A DNA stretch of 64,000 nucleotides from Bimuria novae-zelandiae CBS 107.79. Lineage: Eukaryota > Ascomycota > Dothideomycetes > Pleosporales > Didymosphaeriaceae. The stretch is taken from assembly GCA_010015655.1 (NCBI GenBank), contig ML976709.1:150726-214725 (forward strand), in the 5' to 3' direction. Within the stretch, counting starts at the first letter, position 1; each line of letters starts with the position of its first letter. Of the stretch, positions 21,560 to 32,276 are shown in pieces. Below the pieces are notes generated by a model. That model worked only from the letters and a program-made list of their open reading frames with translations. It made no database searches and was not told where the DNA came from. The position numbers and the translations under genes were made by a program.

Positions 21560-24500
21560 TCTAGATCCTAAAGTTGCTAAAGGTATTACTTTAAGTTCCT
21601 AGAAATATTCAATAGTGTTGTTAAATATTTTACTAATAGTTATGTACGTATTCTTCTAGTTTCTAAGTGCTTTCACTATGTAGGTAACCTTTTTATTTAA
21701 TAAGATACATCCTTAGCCAATCTTTATATTATAGTATATATTTAACTTTAAACTCGTTTCCTTTCTCTAGCTAATAGTAGGAGGTAGTTTTAACTAATGT
21801 CTTAGAGCCTATAGATTCTAATTAGTCAATATAGAATACCAGGTGTATCTTAGTATTTGGTGGTAGCTCTAATTAGTAATTAAGTAGTGACACTTATATA
21901 GAAAAAAAAATAGTGTAACCTTGATATAATTTAGTTTCTTGTACTTTTTTTTTGTTTAAAGATTTTTTATAAGTAAATATGTTTTATCTCTCTTCTTTAG
22001 CTAATGTGCTATTTTTTATTTATAGTAAGTATAAGAAATGTTTTAATATTAAGCTTTCTTAACAGCGTTTTACAGTTATTTATGTATTTTCTTTATAGTT
22101 TCTGCTATTCTAATTACTTCTTCTATCCTAATATTTATAGGAAATATTTAATTCAAGAGATATAAGTGTCTTCTATAGTTTGCATAAAATAATGTATTCT
22201 ATTATTACTAATGCCTTATTATTATATATTAGTTATACTATATATAATAGAAAAATCTAGTTATTCTTTTAGTTATTCTAGTAGATGCGTAGGTACTTCT
22301 TAATTATCTATTTCGTACGTTCTGTCTGTTTGTCTGTCTACAAATGATAAGCTATTAATAGCTTTTATTTTATCTTAATAACTGTTATAAGTGTTGTCTA
22401 GTAGTTTAAGATAAAGAGCTTGTCTCTATTACTAATAATTATGTTAAGGTATTCTATAGTATCGTATAAGGTAATTTAAAATAAAGAATGCCAGTTCCTT
22501 AGCCAGAGTTATTTTTTAGTGTAGTAGTAATTTTATGTACTTAGTAAATTAACAAATAATTACTCATATAGAATTATAGCTTATTATATATAAGTGATCT
22601 TTTAACCAGGATAGTCTAATTATAAACTCTATAATAATAATTTTTTATAGTATTATAGGTATTTAGATTACTTATATCTCTTTATACTTAAGATAAGTAG
22701 CGTGCTTATTCCTTTAGTAGTTTATATATTTATAAATATACTACTTTATTTATTCCTTTAAATAAGTAATTTTATTAGATAAGTGCTATTAACTTCCTAA
22801 CACTTAGGTACCTATATATAAGATTATTATAGTATTATTATATAATTTTAGTTTATTATTCTTTAAGTACTCCTATATAGTAGTCTAAAAGGTAGCTTTT
22901 TCCCTTCTTCTAGATCTATTAAGAAATCTTAGAGTTTATATTTAAGTAGGTTTATTTTTCCTTCCTATTTAGTCAATATGTAATTCTACACTTAGTAGTA
23001 TTCTAGAGTTTTATAAAGCATGCTATTGTTTATTTTTTTACGCTTTAAAACTTATTAGTTCCTGCTAACGTCTGCTAAGGTAATTTCGTGTTTATTAACT
23101 TTTAGTTATAACACTAAGTTATTTATAGCTCTATGATTTATTATTATGCTTTATTAATGCGTAGACTTTATTTATAATATATATTTATAGTGTTTAAAAA
23201 AATAGCGTTTATTATTTTTAATTAACAATAGAATTATTGTGACGGTTAAGAACATTCTACTCCGATAGGAGCTAAGGGTTAGCCTTTTACTTCGCGATAG
23301 TTATACTTCCTTAGCTAGGCTATGTTTAATATTATATTATAATTAGCTTCTTTAAGAATATTAATGGTAATTATTTCTTAGTGTCTATAGATCTTGAGCA
23401 TTAATATAACCTTGTACTCTATTCGTGGCAATGCCTGGTAGTAGGTATCCATTCACGACATAGAGAGAATACGATATAGCCTTTTTACGCTTATAGAGAC
23501 CTGCTCTATTAGGTGTACTTTATAATATATAATTCTCTTATACTTCGAAGTCCATCACAGCCGTTATCTATATCTCTTTAAGCGATACTAGTAACTTAAT
23601 TAATACTTAACTATTTATAGTATTTAGTTCTTTAAAGGCGTTTTCCTGCCTAAGTTAAAGTCTAAAAAGATATCTTTTAATTAGTACTTTTATTAGCTTA
23701 GAGTAACTCTCCTTCTCTTTATCCTGTCGCTATTACTAAGCCTTATTATACACTATTTTAATATTTATAGCTAATTTAATTCTTAGGTTTACTGTTCTTT
23801 TATTTAGTTAATTAAATGTATATATTTTTATTAAACCTTTATATTGCTTGTAATTAGGATATAGACACTTTTACTAAATCTATAATATATACTATCTATT
23901 TACTAATATGAAGAAGGCCCAATTCTTGACGTGGTTTATTTATAAAAAATGTGTTACCTTTTACTTATCTTATAGGTGGACATTATAGTGCAAGATTAGG
24001 CAATTAAACTATTTTCAATAGTATTATCATTACTATAAAGAGCAATATCCTTATTATTTTGCATAGTAGTAGATTATATATTAATATTCTTTATAGAATC
24101 TCTATTCTGGAGTTTCGTACATAGGGTTGCGGTGGTCTAGGTTATATTATAGTTTATATTTTAGATCTTTAATAAAGTAACTTTTTTATTATTATTTTAG
24201 TAGGATTTATTAGCCCAACCGCAGTCATTTTTACTAACTAGATTAGTTTATTTAAAATAATATATAGTAGGTGTGTGATTTATAGTAGCATATCTAAACT
24301 TTCCTTTCTGTTTTTAACATTATTCTAAGAAGTTAAAGATGTTTATAGTCTTTTTTATTTAAGTGTTTCTATTTAGGTGTGGTGTAGGATATTATTAAAT
24401 TAGCTTAATTTCTGCTATATCTAACCCTTCTTTTATATCGTTATATTGTTTTATGTTAGATAAGTCCAATTACTCTAAGCTACAATTAAGTTACTTAATA

Positions 24501-25510
24501 AAAAACATTACTTACTAATTTTTGTCTTTTGTATCTGCGTGGTTAACGGCTAGTATATCTAATTATTTAATAATTTTATTTTTAGATCTATAGTTCTCAG
24601 CTATGTAGACTAGTTTATCATATATAAAATAGGTACATATCTTAGTCCTTAGTTAGAAAGTTCTATCAAAGATATATTTTTACGTATTAGGCTTTTAAGG
24701 GCTTATAACATTCTCTATTCCCTTTCTAAATTATTAAATTAGATTTCTTTTATTGCCTAGTAACTATAAAAGTTGCGTTACTACTATTAAGGTACCTTTA
24801 GTAGCGTCTTATAGGCTATAAGTGCTGGTTATTTACAGCTAACATTCTTTAAGTTTTTATAAAGCTCCTCTTATAGCGCGAACTATTCGCTATTAATCTA
24901 AATAAAATCTTTATATAGCTAATTAAGGATCGTAATTTTTATACTACTACGTAAAAGATTTTTACGTACTTTACGCTTAAGTCCTTACTTATATATAGGT
25001 TTAAGGAATATATCTTTTTAATTAAGTTATATAGTATGCTTACGGAACTTAGCTATATATTTAGCTATAAGTTATTATTACTTAATAGTATAAATAGCTT
25101 ATTCAGCTATAGCAGTTTTATTAGTAATTCTAAATAGCTATTTAAAGTATTTCTTAAAGTTAGTACAGTGCATAATAATATCAACTATATTAGTATAGCT
25201 ATTTATGTAGTCCTTATCTTAGTGTTCGTAGTCTATGTCTATTTACTTAACTAGGAATAGGCGGATCTATTCTTTAACTACTCCTTATATATACGTTACT
25301 ATAAAGATAATATTCTTCTCGTATTTAAGGTTATTATCTTAGTGAAAGAAGTATAGGTCTACTTATAAAAGCTATTTATTAAGAAATTTGTAATTATTAT
25401 TTTATAAATTAAGTTTATAGGCCTTATTCATAGTATCCATTATTAGTAAAATACTAGTAATACTAGAAGCTATCGACGTAGTAAAGGTGCTTATAGTACT
25501 TATATTAAGG
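21560..25510 (-). pseudogene. Gypsy-2 gag-pol (RIP-destroyed)
   Basis: On the minus strand an integrase block resembling the [10 protein letters not shown] region is visible at about 22260-22380 (VDRQTDRTYE). Further right come RT/RNase H-like stretches, then protease-like (about 23400-23600) and gag-like sequence (about 24500-25400). Position-by-position similarity to Gypsy-3 (34450-35969 and 48284-52290) supports the layout. Stops occur every few codons, so no product is possible. Confidence 0.65.
23238..23299 (-). mobile_element. 62-bp LTR-like unit, copy 1
   Basis: Absent from the homologous site of Gypsy-3 (near 50055), where the sequence reads straight through. It starts TGTGACGG and ends TTCGCGATA (CA to TA). 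It is flanked by attat (23233-23237) and gttat (23300-23304), one transition apart; Gypsy-3 keeps gttat. It matches the 62-bp unit at 54082-54143, with nearly all differences transitions. Orientation is arbitrary. Confidence 0.75.
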
Positions 25511-25520
25511 GTGTTTAAGA

Positions 25521-26203
25521 TATTAAGTCCCTAAGGGGTAGCTAGTGTTAAAGAAGCTAAGGTTAGTTTTTAGGCAAAAGTACTATAAGGTAAAAATAAG
25601 GTATTAATAGCTTATACATATTAATAAGGTATTAGTATTAAAAGTAAAGCGTAGGTATAAATAAGTTAATAAGTACCTAAGTATAATTTAAATAATGGAT
25701 TAATAAATAAGATTAAATATAAGTATAAATGGCCTACATTTAATGTTGCTATATACACGACTAATCTTATAATATCCCATAGTATTATGCTATCCTAAAC
25801 GTGGTATATGTAAGATTCTATAGTATAGTCACGTAATCCTAATATTCTATAATCCTGGCGTATGAGACATCGTGGGACGTTATATGATCCTTAGTAGGGT
25901 AGTAGCGCCACATTTTATTATAAAGTGCCTAATTTCGTACTGTTAAACCTAGGATTAGGCTTTGTAAATGGGTTGGGTCGCAAGGGCCACAGTTGGGTCT
26001 GACTAAGCAGAGCACTAAAATTCTAAACTTTAAACTCTCTATTACTTTATATATAGAGGGGCTATACTTATGCAAAAGAATAGCTCCTGTATTTATTAAG
26101 TTATAAAGAGTTTAAAGTTTAGAATTTTGGTGTTCTGCTTAGGCAGACCCAACTGTGGCCCCTGCGACCCAATCCATTTACCAGCCTACCCGGGATTCTA
26201 ACA
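25521..26203 (-). repeat. Gypsy-2 5' LTR, enlarged by a MITE (683 bp)
   Basis: Homologous to the left LTR except for about 244 extra bases near its outer end, which contain the palindromic MITE. The outer terminus GGATTCTAACA is better preserved than the left copy and directly abuts the GCTTT duplication. Confidence 0.82.
25958..26186. mobile_element. MITE with 80-bp terminal inverted repeats (229 bp)
   Basis: Arms 25958-26037 and 26107-26186 are reverse complements with few mismatches; the 69-bp spacer is AT-rich. TA dinucleotides flank both ends (25956-25957, 26187-26188), as expected for Tc1/mariner/pogo relatives. No coding capacity. Its TIR does not match Pogo-1, -2 or -3, so its source transposase is elsewhere. 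Confidence 0.8.
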
Positions 26204-26208
26204 GCTTT

Positions 26209-26782
26209 TTTGTATCTTAACTTCCTTAATTTTTTACTACTAATTATATAAGCCTATCTACCTTTCTTTAGTTATAATTACTAAGTAATAATATAAGGCT
26301 TTTTCTTAATTCTTAAAATCTAGTAAATCTATTAAGGACTAAATTAGAATTAGGAGGTAATATACCTATTACACTAAAAGAGCTAAGGATTATTAATTCC
26401 TTAAAAGAGGCCTTTTATATATTCTAGAATAAGGGGAAGAAGTCGCCTTTAGTAATAAAAGCTAAGTCCTAGCTTTTATAAAGATATCTTAATAGCTTTT
26501 CTAAGTAGGCTATTAATAGAAACTTAAATTTTATAACGTTAAGTAGCTAAAGCAAATAAGTTAAATAAGGAGGTAAAATGGTAAGGAAGATTCTATTCTA
26601 ATTATAGTAGTTAATAAAGTCTATAGTAATATAAAATCTGTAGCTATTTAGGATTACAAGCTAATATAATTATTAAGTTTTTTCTTTTATATACTAATTA
26701 AACACTTTCTTAAGCTGGGTGAGTTTAATATCGTTATATATTTAGCTAGAAGATAATAATGTAATATAAACTTTATAATATC
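26209..26782 (-). pseudogene. Pogo-1 transposase, catalytic C-terminal half (decayed)
   Basis: Minus strand translation restores Fot1-type blocks: IYNDIKLTQLKKVF, LVILNSYRFYITIDF (normally LLILDGHGSH...; the catalytic Asp is now Asn), then LPPYLTYLLQLLNV (normally PPHSTHxLQPLDV) and GDFFPLF. It is separated from the N-terminal half by the solo LTR at 26783-27210. Confidence 0.75.
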
Positions 26783-27210
26783 TGTAACGCAGCCATCTAG
26801 TTGCCAACTTATAAAGTTACACGATTTAACCTGTTTTCCCGACACTAATCCGATTCGTATCGGCTTCGTTCTTTGAGATTATTTTTCTAATACCGCTCTA
26901 TATTAGACCCTTATTAGACCTATTATATATCCCTTCTACTAGGGTTCCTTATTAGACTAGCCCCTTTAGTTAATTAGATAATTTTCCACACTCTTTAGTA
27001 TTTAACTCTTTAAGATAATATTTACTAAGTACTTACTATATATATATAGTTTTTTAGTTATTATATATAGATTAGTACCTTTATAGTATCCTTTCGTACC
27101 AGGCCTATTAGCACTTAATACATTCTTGGCTACATTGTTGTCCACGCACTCCTATATGCCTCTAAGTAAAAACGCCTAAATAGATCCTTTAAGTAACCAG
27201 CGCCGATACA
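26783..27210. mobile_element. Solo LTR inside the Pogo-1 transposase (428 bp)
   Basis: Starts TGTAACGCAGCC, ends GCCGATACA, with a perfect 5-bp TSD ATATC (26778-26782, 27211-27215). Removing it rejoins the transposase between the IKTGY and YKVYITLLSSS blocks. No second LTR or internal region is present, as expected after LTR-LTR recombination. The family was not found elsewhere in the window. Confidence 0.85.
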
Positions 27211-27215
27211 ATATC

Positions 27216-27950
27216 CTGTCTTAATATTCTCTACTTAGCTTAATTAGATGTCCTTATTACTTGTCTTATAAATACAGCTGAGTAGTAGAGCTAATTTATT
27301 AGCGTAAATATTTACTAGGAGCGTAATATAAGCGCGGTTACTATTTTAGATTAATATCCTAACTTTCTTTTTCTCTTATATTTATGTATTAAATGCCCTC
27401 TTTAATCTACTAAAAATACTAATTAGAGATCCTTTTTATCTATATTATAAATATAATAAGGATCTATGCAATATTAATTAATCTTATTATATAAAAAGTT
27501 AAAATAAAGACGATATTTATACTTTAAATTAGCTTTATAGCGATACTATCTATGTTAACTATTTAATATAAAATAAGATAAATACTATATTAGTAAGTAA
27601 AGTAGGTAACCTAGCTCGCGCTAACTAGCTCCTTTACTATTATTAAGGTAAAGTTCTATATTATCTCTCTAGTAAGACGTATATATTTCTTTATAAATAC
27701 TTTAATATATTATATATGCTCCTCCTTTTACTATGTAGTAAGTTTCTACTAATTAATATTTTTAATTTATTAAGCGCGCGCTAATCTTTAATGCTTTTAA
27801 GCTAGCGTAAAGTAATTAACACTATACTTAGTAGTAATTTTTCTATAGGAGAAGTTTTTATTTTATTTTAGTAGTTCTAGCTTTATAAGCGCGCTATTAA
27901 CTAGAGCTATATTAGTAGAGTTATCGCGTGTTAAACTTTAGTTATTTTAA
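27216..27950 (-). pseudogene. Pogo-1 transposase, N-terminal half (decayed)
   Basis: Minus strand shows the pogo/psq helix-turn-helix (ALIKLELLKQNKNFSYRKIT then KYSVNYFTLAQKH, about 27790-27915). Further in is the block KYKYRLYFNFLYNKI...YNIDKKD (normally YNMDEKG) near 27420-27520, then REKVRI and CIYKTSNKDIQ. The first catalytic Asp (YNIDKK) appears retained. Confidence 0.75.
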
Positions 27951-27998
27951 TAAGGGTGGCTCGTTACGCGAATCCGGGCGTTACGCGCACGAACACGT
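27951..27998 (-). repeat. Pogo-1 right TIR (48 bp)
   Basis: Reverse complement of 19861-19908 with two mismatches; followed by the duplicated TA at 27999-28000. Confidence 0.93.
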
Positions 27999-28000
27999 TA

Positions 28001-29975
28001 ATTGCCAAGCCTTACACAAGTCCGCCGTGACCGTAAACGTTCGGAATTTTTAGGAACAGCGGGTGAGCAGCGCAGTCGATCGCCACTAGGCGTGAAATTG
28101 ACGTGCAGACTGGGCGGTTTATTCTAGAGATCTCCCGGCTGGTGGTTTGAGGGAGCGGAAGAATGCCGAGACGCTAAGATTGCGTGCGACGATGTCGTCG
28201 TTGCACCTCGACGTCGAGAGGACGAAAGGAAGCCCAGGCTTGGTGCGAGGCTAAGCAGCTGTAACAGATGGCGGAAGAAATTACCGCAAACGAAGGCATT
28301 GGACAATGCAGTAATACATGACCGGAACCACTTAACGTGCAAGCTAAGTATTCGCGTTTAGAAACCCACGCTAAATTATTCACTGCGATGAATCCTCCAT
28401 GGCTCGCCGTTTGCGAGTGTGGGGGTCGTGGCCACTGGGAACGTAGGCGACGTGTTTGAGAGGCGCGTAGTTAGACTCACCGCCATGGCATGACCCGTTG
28501 AAACACGCACTAGCCGCCTCTCTGATGCTGTTATGGGTTGGTCATTCGTGCATAGAGCGTACAGAAAGTTAAGCTGCAACTGCACAGGTCCACAATATCC
28601 TTGCATTGGTCGGAGCAAAGACGGTAGGAGCAACCCAGGACATCAGGATGTAAGAGGTCACGGGCTTAATATGCATCTCAGGGAAGCAGTATTGTCTTGT
28701 GTTCGGCAGCAATGAACACTGTGCAGAGGATGGGCGGTGTTTATAAGGCATGTCCGGACCAGTCACCAGGCGCCATCAGTGCTGGCAGATTGGTTCCGAT
28801 AGATGGCATCGACGCCAATAAAGATTTTGCGGGGTTGCCCGTGGGGTTGGGCGTCGCTGGCCAGAGCGGGCGCGGCAGGAGACGACGTGCAGCAAAGAGG
28901 ATTGGCTCGGATATCAAAGGTGTCATCTATCGTATCGTGGTAGTGAAGATGACGAGGGAAGGTGAAAGCGGGTTGGCATTGCACCCCACGTGAGGTCTGC
29001 TGCCCGCTTCTCGCGGCTGGCCGAGTGTGCCCGAGGCCGACGGAATCGGATTCGGTGGAAGGAATGCTGGGGCGGGATGAGGTTAGATCCAGGGCTGAAT
29101 TCCCTTGTCGGTAGCTTGCAGCGGCCAGACCGCAGAGCAACGAGCTGATAACAATCCATCCGTGGAAGGCGGTTGAAATCAGAGGGCGGCCAGTCGCGGA
29201 CGGACAGCATGTGCGTTGTACACTGGACACGGACCGCGGCATCGCCGGTGCAGTCGGGGGAGTGTTTCGAGCGTGCGATGTTGCGCAAACCCCAGGGCGA
29301 GGACGCGGTGCGGTGACAGCGTGCCTGGAGATATCGCGACTGGGCCCTGGTGTGTGGGGTGGCCGGCTGCACGGCGCAGGTGCATGCATGCAGGGCCTGC
29401 ACGTTAAAAATGGCATGGCTCCGATGCAGATGGGCGTAGCCTTCACGACAAAGGCCGCAAGTGCCCTTAAGCGCTGCTTTTCCGCACCGTTTCGACAATT
29501 GTTGGGTCGCCCCTGCCGTCTTTGTTGAGACCGCCCCGGTCGCTCCTGCACTGTCGTCTTTGTTGAAGCTTCAGTCCTCGGTCGCTCTTGCATTGTATAG
29601 AGAGTCCACCCGGGCCGCGCCTTCCTCAGCTCTCGTGGTGCCGACCGACATCCGACACCAGCTCTTACATCACCGTCCCAAACATTCAAGAAGAACACTG
29701 ACCCGCGCCCGGGCATTTCACCCTCACGGCCTGATTGTCTTCACCAACAGCTACACCATACATCACCCCGAGCATCACCATCGGATGGCTCTTTCACGTC
29801 GTGCCGCCTCCTACAGCACAGCGTCCCTCCCCTTCCCCTCTCTCCACCCCTACGCCTGCTCTTCTCTTGCAACCTACCACCAGCCCAGTTCTCTCCAGAG
29901 AGCCTAGTGCTATCGCCCCGCCGCGAGTAACGACCTCGCACGGCGTGTGAACATTTCCAGTAAAATAATTGCCCC
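28001..29975. other. Upstream region of the kinase gene, no other gene supported
   Basis: GC-balanced and free of RIP signs. A 317-codon minus-strand ORF (28763-29716) has Arg/Pro-rich composition and no recognisable domain, and overlaps several other chance ORFs. The last about 450 bp are pyrimidine-rich (CTCTCC, CCTTCCCC), typical of a long fungal 5' leader; small upstream ATGs are present (for example 29461). Confidence 0.5.
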
Positions 29976-32060
29976 ATGTCCCTTCCGCCCCTGGTGACGG
30001 CTCCCGAGGTGCGCTCTCTCCGCAAAGAATTCCGCGCTCGAACATGGGACAGCCCGATCGCCGAGGAGGACGAGTCGACCGCAAGCGAACCGACAGAGCC
30101 ACTTACTCCCCAAAGCCATGACAGTGACAGCACACCTTTCACCAACCCTTTCCGTAACAATGAAACTGTCGACTTCCTGGCCCCGCCTGTGCGTACCGAG
30201 GACGGTGACGTGAAGACAATGCCGGCTGCGACTCCGCGAGCTGCTCGTGCCGCATCCCCAATGAGTCCATCACCGTCAAACTTCAAGGTAGGCGCATCCG
30301 GAGAGCCGCATGCTTCGTCGACACCCGAGAAACTAGGTTTCGGGAAGCGTGCTGCGTCTTTCGTGCGCGATAAGCTTCATCGTGCGGGGTCCCACAGAGA
30401 GGGTCCCAGTCAGAATGATAAAAAGGATGCACACAGAACAGAACAGGCCGGAATGGACGGCCTAGCAGAAGTCTTACCTGCAGTGGACGTTCCGCGAGCC
30501 GGCCGCAGGTTCAGTGCATTGTCGCTCTCCGGCCGCAACACTCCCAAATCTTCTGACTCTATTTCCCCTCCTGAACCTGCCTCGCCTAGCAGTACTATCT
30601 CAAACGAGCGAAACCAGGGCGAGATGCGACTAGCTAACAAAAACTCTGCCTCCTCTGCCGCGGTTTCCAGCATGGCCAAGGAAAGGACGCCGGGAGTCAA
30701 GTGGGCCGGACATGGCTTAAGGGGCGGGAAGCGACACACATGGACCCGGAGACGCTCAGCGAGTACCGAACAAGTCCCCAAGATACACCCCGAAGACGAA
30801 AAGCCGACCACTGACCTAATGGCCACGTATTCCAAGCCAGCCAGCCGAGGCGTGGGCATGAGAGCCCGCCGATTGAGCCTGAGTTTACCCGAAGAGTTTG
30901 TCGTTGATTTTTGCGATCTGGACAGGGAGTTCAAGAGTTCTAGTCTGATGCCTGGCAAGAGAGGAAAGATTTTGGGCAAGGGAGCGACATCCGAGGTTCG
31001 CATCATGGCCCGGAAGGGCTTTGGGAAAAGCGAAGATTTGGTCGCCGTCAAAGAGTTCCGCGCACGCGACAATGACGAAAGCGAAGCGGACTACATCGAC
31101 AAAATCAAATCCGAGTACAGCATCGCTAAGAGCCTGCACCATCCAAACATTGTGGAGACAGTACGGCTGTGTACCAGTCGTGGCAGATGGAGCCATGTCA
31201 TGGAATACTGTGCCTACGGGGAGCTCTACTCACTGGTGGAGCGTAAGCTCTTTGGCAACACGGTGGACGGGTACTATTCACTAGACGATCGCCTCTGCTT
31301 CTTCAAGCAGTTGCTACGGGGAGTGCAGTACCTTCATGATCACGGCATTGCACATCGCGACATAAAGCTGGAAAATCTTCTTCTCGACAAGGAGGGCCAT
31401 CTGAAGATCTCCGACTTTGGTGTTGCAGAGGTCTTCAGCGGTGAACATCCCGGTCTGCGACGTGCCGGTGGTGAGTGTGGGAAAAACATGGGAGAAGTCC
31501 GTTTCTCTGATCCCGGTATCTGCGGTAGCCTCCCTTACATCGCGCCTGAGGTGCTTGACAAGAGAGGGCGTTATGATCCACGCCCGCTTGACGTCTGGTC
31601 CTGTGCCATTGTTTATCTTACAATGTCATTCGGAGGCAATCCATGGCAAGCCGCTAGGTCAGATTTCCCTCACTACTCCAGGTTCAAGAAGGGGTGGGAT
31701 GAGTGGTTACCAAGCCATCCCGACGGCGAGATCAGCGTCGACGATTATCCCAAGTGCGGCAAGCTTTTCAGTCTCATCAACCCACCGCCGATCAAGTGTC
31801 TCATGTTGAAAATGCTTCACCCAGATCCCGACAAGCGCATAACAATCCGCGAAGTCCTCGACACTGCTTGCGTTAAGAACATTAACTGCTGCTGTCTCGA
31901 AAGCTACGACGACCCGAGCTGCTGTGTCGATGCGTCCAAACTAAGTAACGCAAGGTCTACGCCTCCGAAGAAGTATCTCCACCACCACATACCTCCCAAG
32001 CCTGAACACAGGCTTGGAAAAGCCTTTCATCACCGTTTTGACGCAGGGGACGGCCACTAG
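29976..32060 (+). CDS. Ser/Thr protein kinase, HAL4/SAT4-NPR1-like fungal family
   Basis: Intronless frame of 694 aa. Residues 1-300 are low-complexity, rich in Ser, Pro, Arg and Glu, with many SP/TP and RxxS sites, and are probably a regulatory region. The kinase domain spans about 310-630: Gly loop GKGATSEV (about 333), VAVKEF with the ATP Lys near 358, HRDIKLEN (about 459, catalytic Asp 461), DFGVAE (about 480), GSLPYIAPEVL (about 518), and DVWSCAIV. The tail is Cys-rich then basic (KYLHHHIPPKPEHRLGKAF). The long ordered N-terminus, VKEFR motif and YDPRPLDVWS block fit yeast HAL4/HAL5/NPR1-type kinases, which regulate potassium and nutrient transporters. Catalytic residues are all present, so it is likely active. 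Precise subfamily is inference. Confidence 0.9.
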   Translation: MSLPPLVTAPEVRSLRKEFRARTWDSPIAEEDESTASEPTEPLTPQSHDSDSTPFTNPFRNNETVDFLAPPVRTEDGDVKTMPAATPRAARAASPMSPSPSNFKVGASGEPHASSTPEKLGFGKRAASFVRDKLHRAGSHREGPSQNDKKDAHRTEQAGMDGLAEVLPAVDVPRAGRRFSALSLSGRNTPKSSDSISPPEPASPSSTISNERNQGEMRLANKNSASSAAVSSMAKERTPGVKWAGHGLRGGKRHTWTRRRSASTEQVPKIHPEDEKPTTDLMATYSKPASRGVGMRARRLSLSLPEEFVVDFCDLDREFKSSSLMPGKRGKILGKGATSEVRIMARKGFGKSEDLVAVKEFRARDNDESEADYIDKIKSEYSIAKSLHHPNIVETVRLCTSRGRWSHVMEYCAYGELYSLVERKLFGNTVDGYYSLDDRLCFFKQLLRGVQYLHDHGIAHRDIKLENLLLDKEGHLKISDFGVAEVFSGEHPGLRRAGGECGKNMGEVRFSDPGICGSLPYIAPEVLDKRGRYDPRPLDVWSCAIVYLTMSFGGNPWQAARSDFPHYSRFKKGWDEWLPSHPDGEISVDDYPKCGKLFSLINPPPIKCLMLKMLHPDPDKRITIREVLDTACVKNINCCCLESYDDPSCCVDASKLSNARSTPPKKYLHHHIPPKPEHRLGKAFHHRFDAGDGH

Positions 32061-32270
32061 TAATGGGCAGCTGCTTGAGTCGCTTCTATTTGCATTAGCG
32101 TGGCAGACAGAAGCGTGTTCGCTCGGGCTTCTCGATTTCCTTTATTTTGCCTATAGACGAGGGTGTGTTTAACTTCATAATCGCTGGTCAGCACGAGCAT
32201 TGGTCGGCGTTTCTTTTTCCTGAGCAGGATACCAGTTCACGTTTGCTGAGGGTGGGTATACCCAATGTGA

Positions 32271-32276
32271 AATAAA
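32271..32276 (+). terminator. Candidate polyadenylation signal AATAAA
   Basis: Perfect AATAAA about 210 bp after the kinase stop codon, in AT-richer 3' flank. Use is not proven. Confidence 0.4.

Larger units (their letters stand above)
20599..26203 (-). mobile_element. Gypsy-2: Ty3/gypsy element inside Pogo-1
   Basis: LTR boundaries: left 20599-21035, right 25521-26203 (enlarged by a MITE). The TSD is GCTTT at 20594-20598 and 26204-26208. Coding is on the minus strand, so the right LTR is the 5' one. The internal region holds gag, protease, RT, RNase H and integrase remnants, plus a plus-strand coiled-coil frame next to the 3' LTR. Very heavily RIP-mutated. Confidence 0.88.
19861..27998 (-). 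mobile_element. Pogo-1: Fot1/pogo DNA transposon with nested insertions
   Basis: Bounded by 48-bp TIRs with two mismatches (19861-19908 and 27951-27998), starting ACGTG, and a TA duplication (19859-19860, 27999-28000). Removing Gypsy-2 with its TSD and the solo LTR leaves about 2.1 kb, a sensible size for Fot1-like elements. The transposase reads on the minus strand. The element sits between two GC-balanced islands, so it and its passengers split what was one gene-bearing locus. Confidence 0.92.

Noticed and set aside
27080..27230. Apparent resemblance of a short stretch to large-subunit rRNA (a 'gtacgaaagga' word)
   Set aside because: Only a few bases match and the surroundings do not; the segment is explained as part of a solo LTR with a clean TSD.
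28763..29716. 317-codon minus-strand ORF upstream of the kinase gene
   Set aside because: Arg/Pro-rich with no domain, overlaps several other long chance frames in GC-rich DNA and covers the likely kinase promoter and leader.
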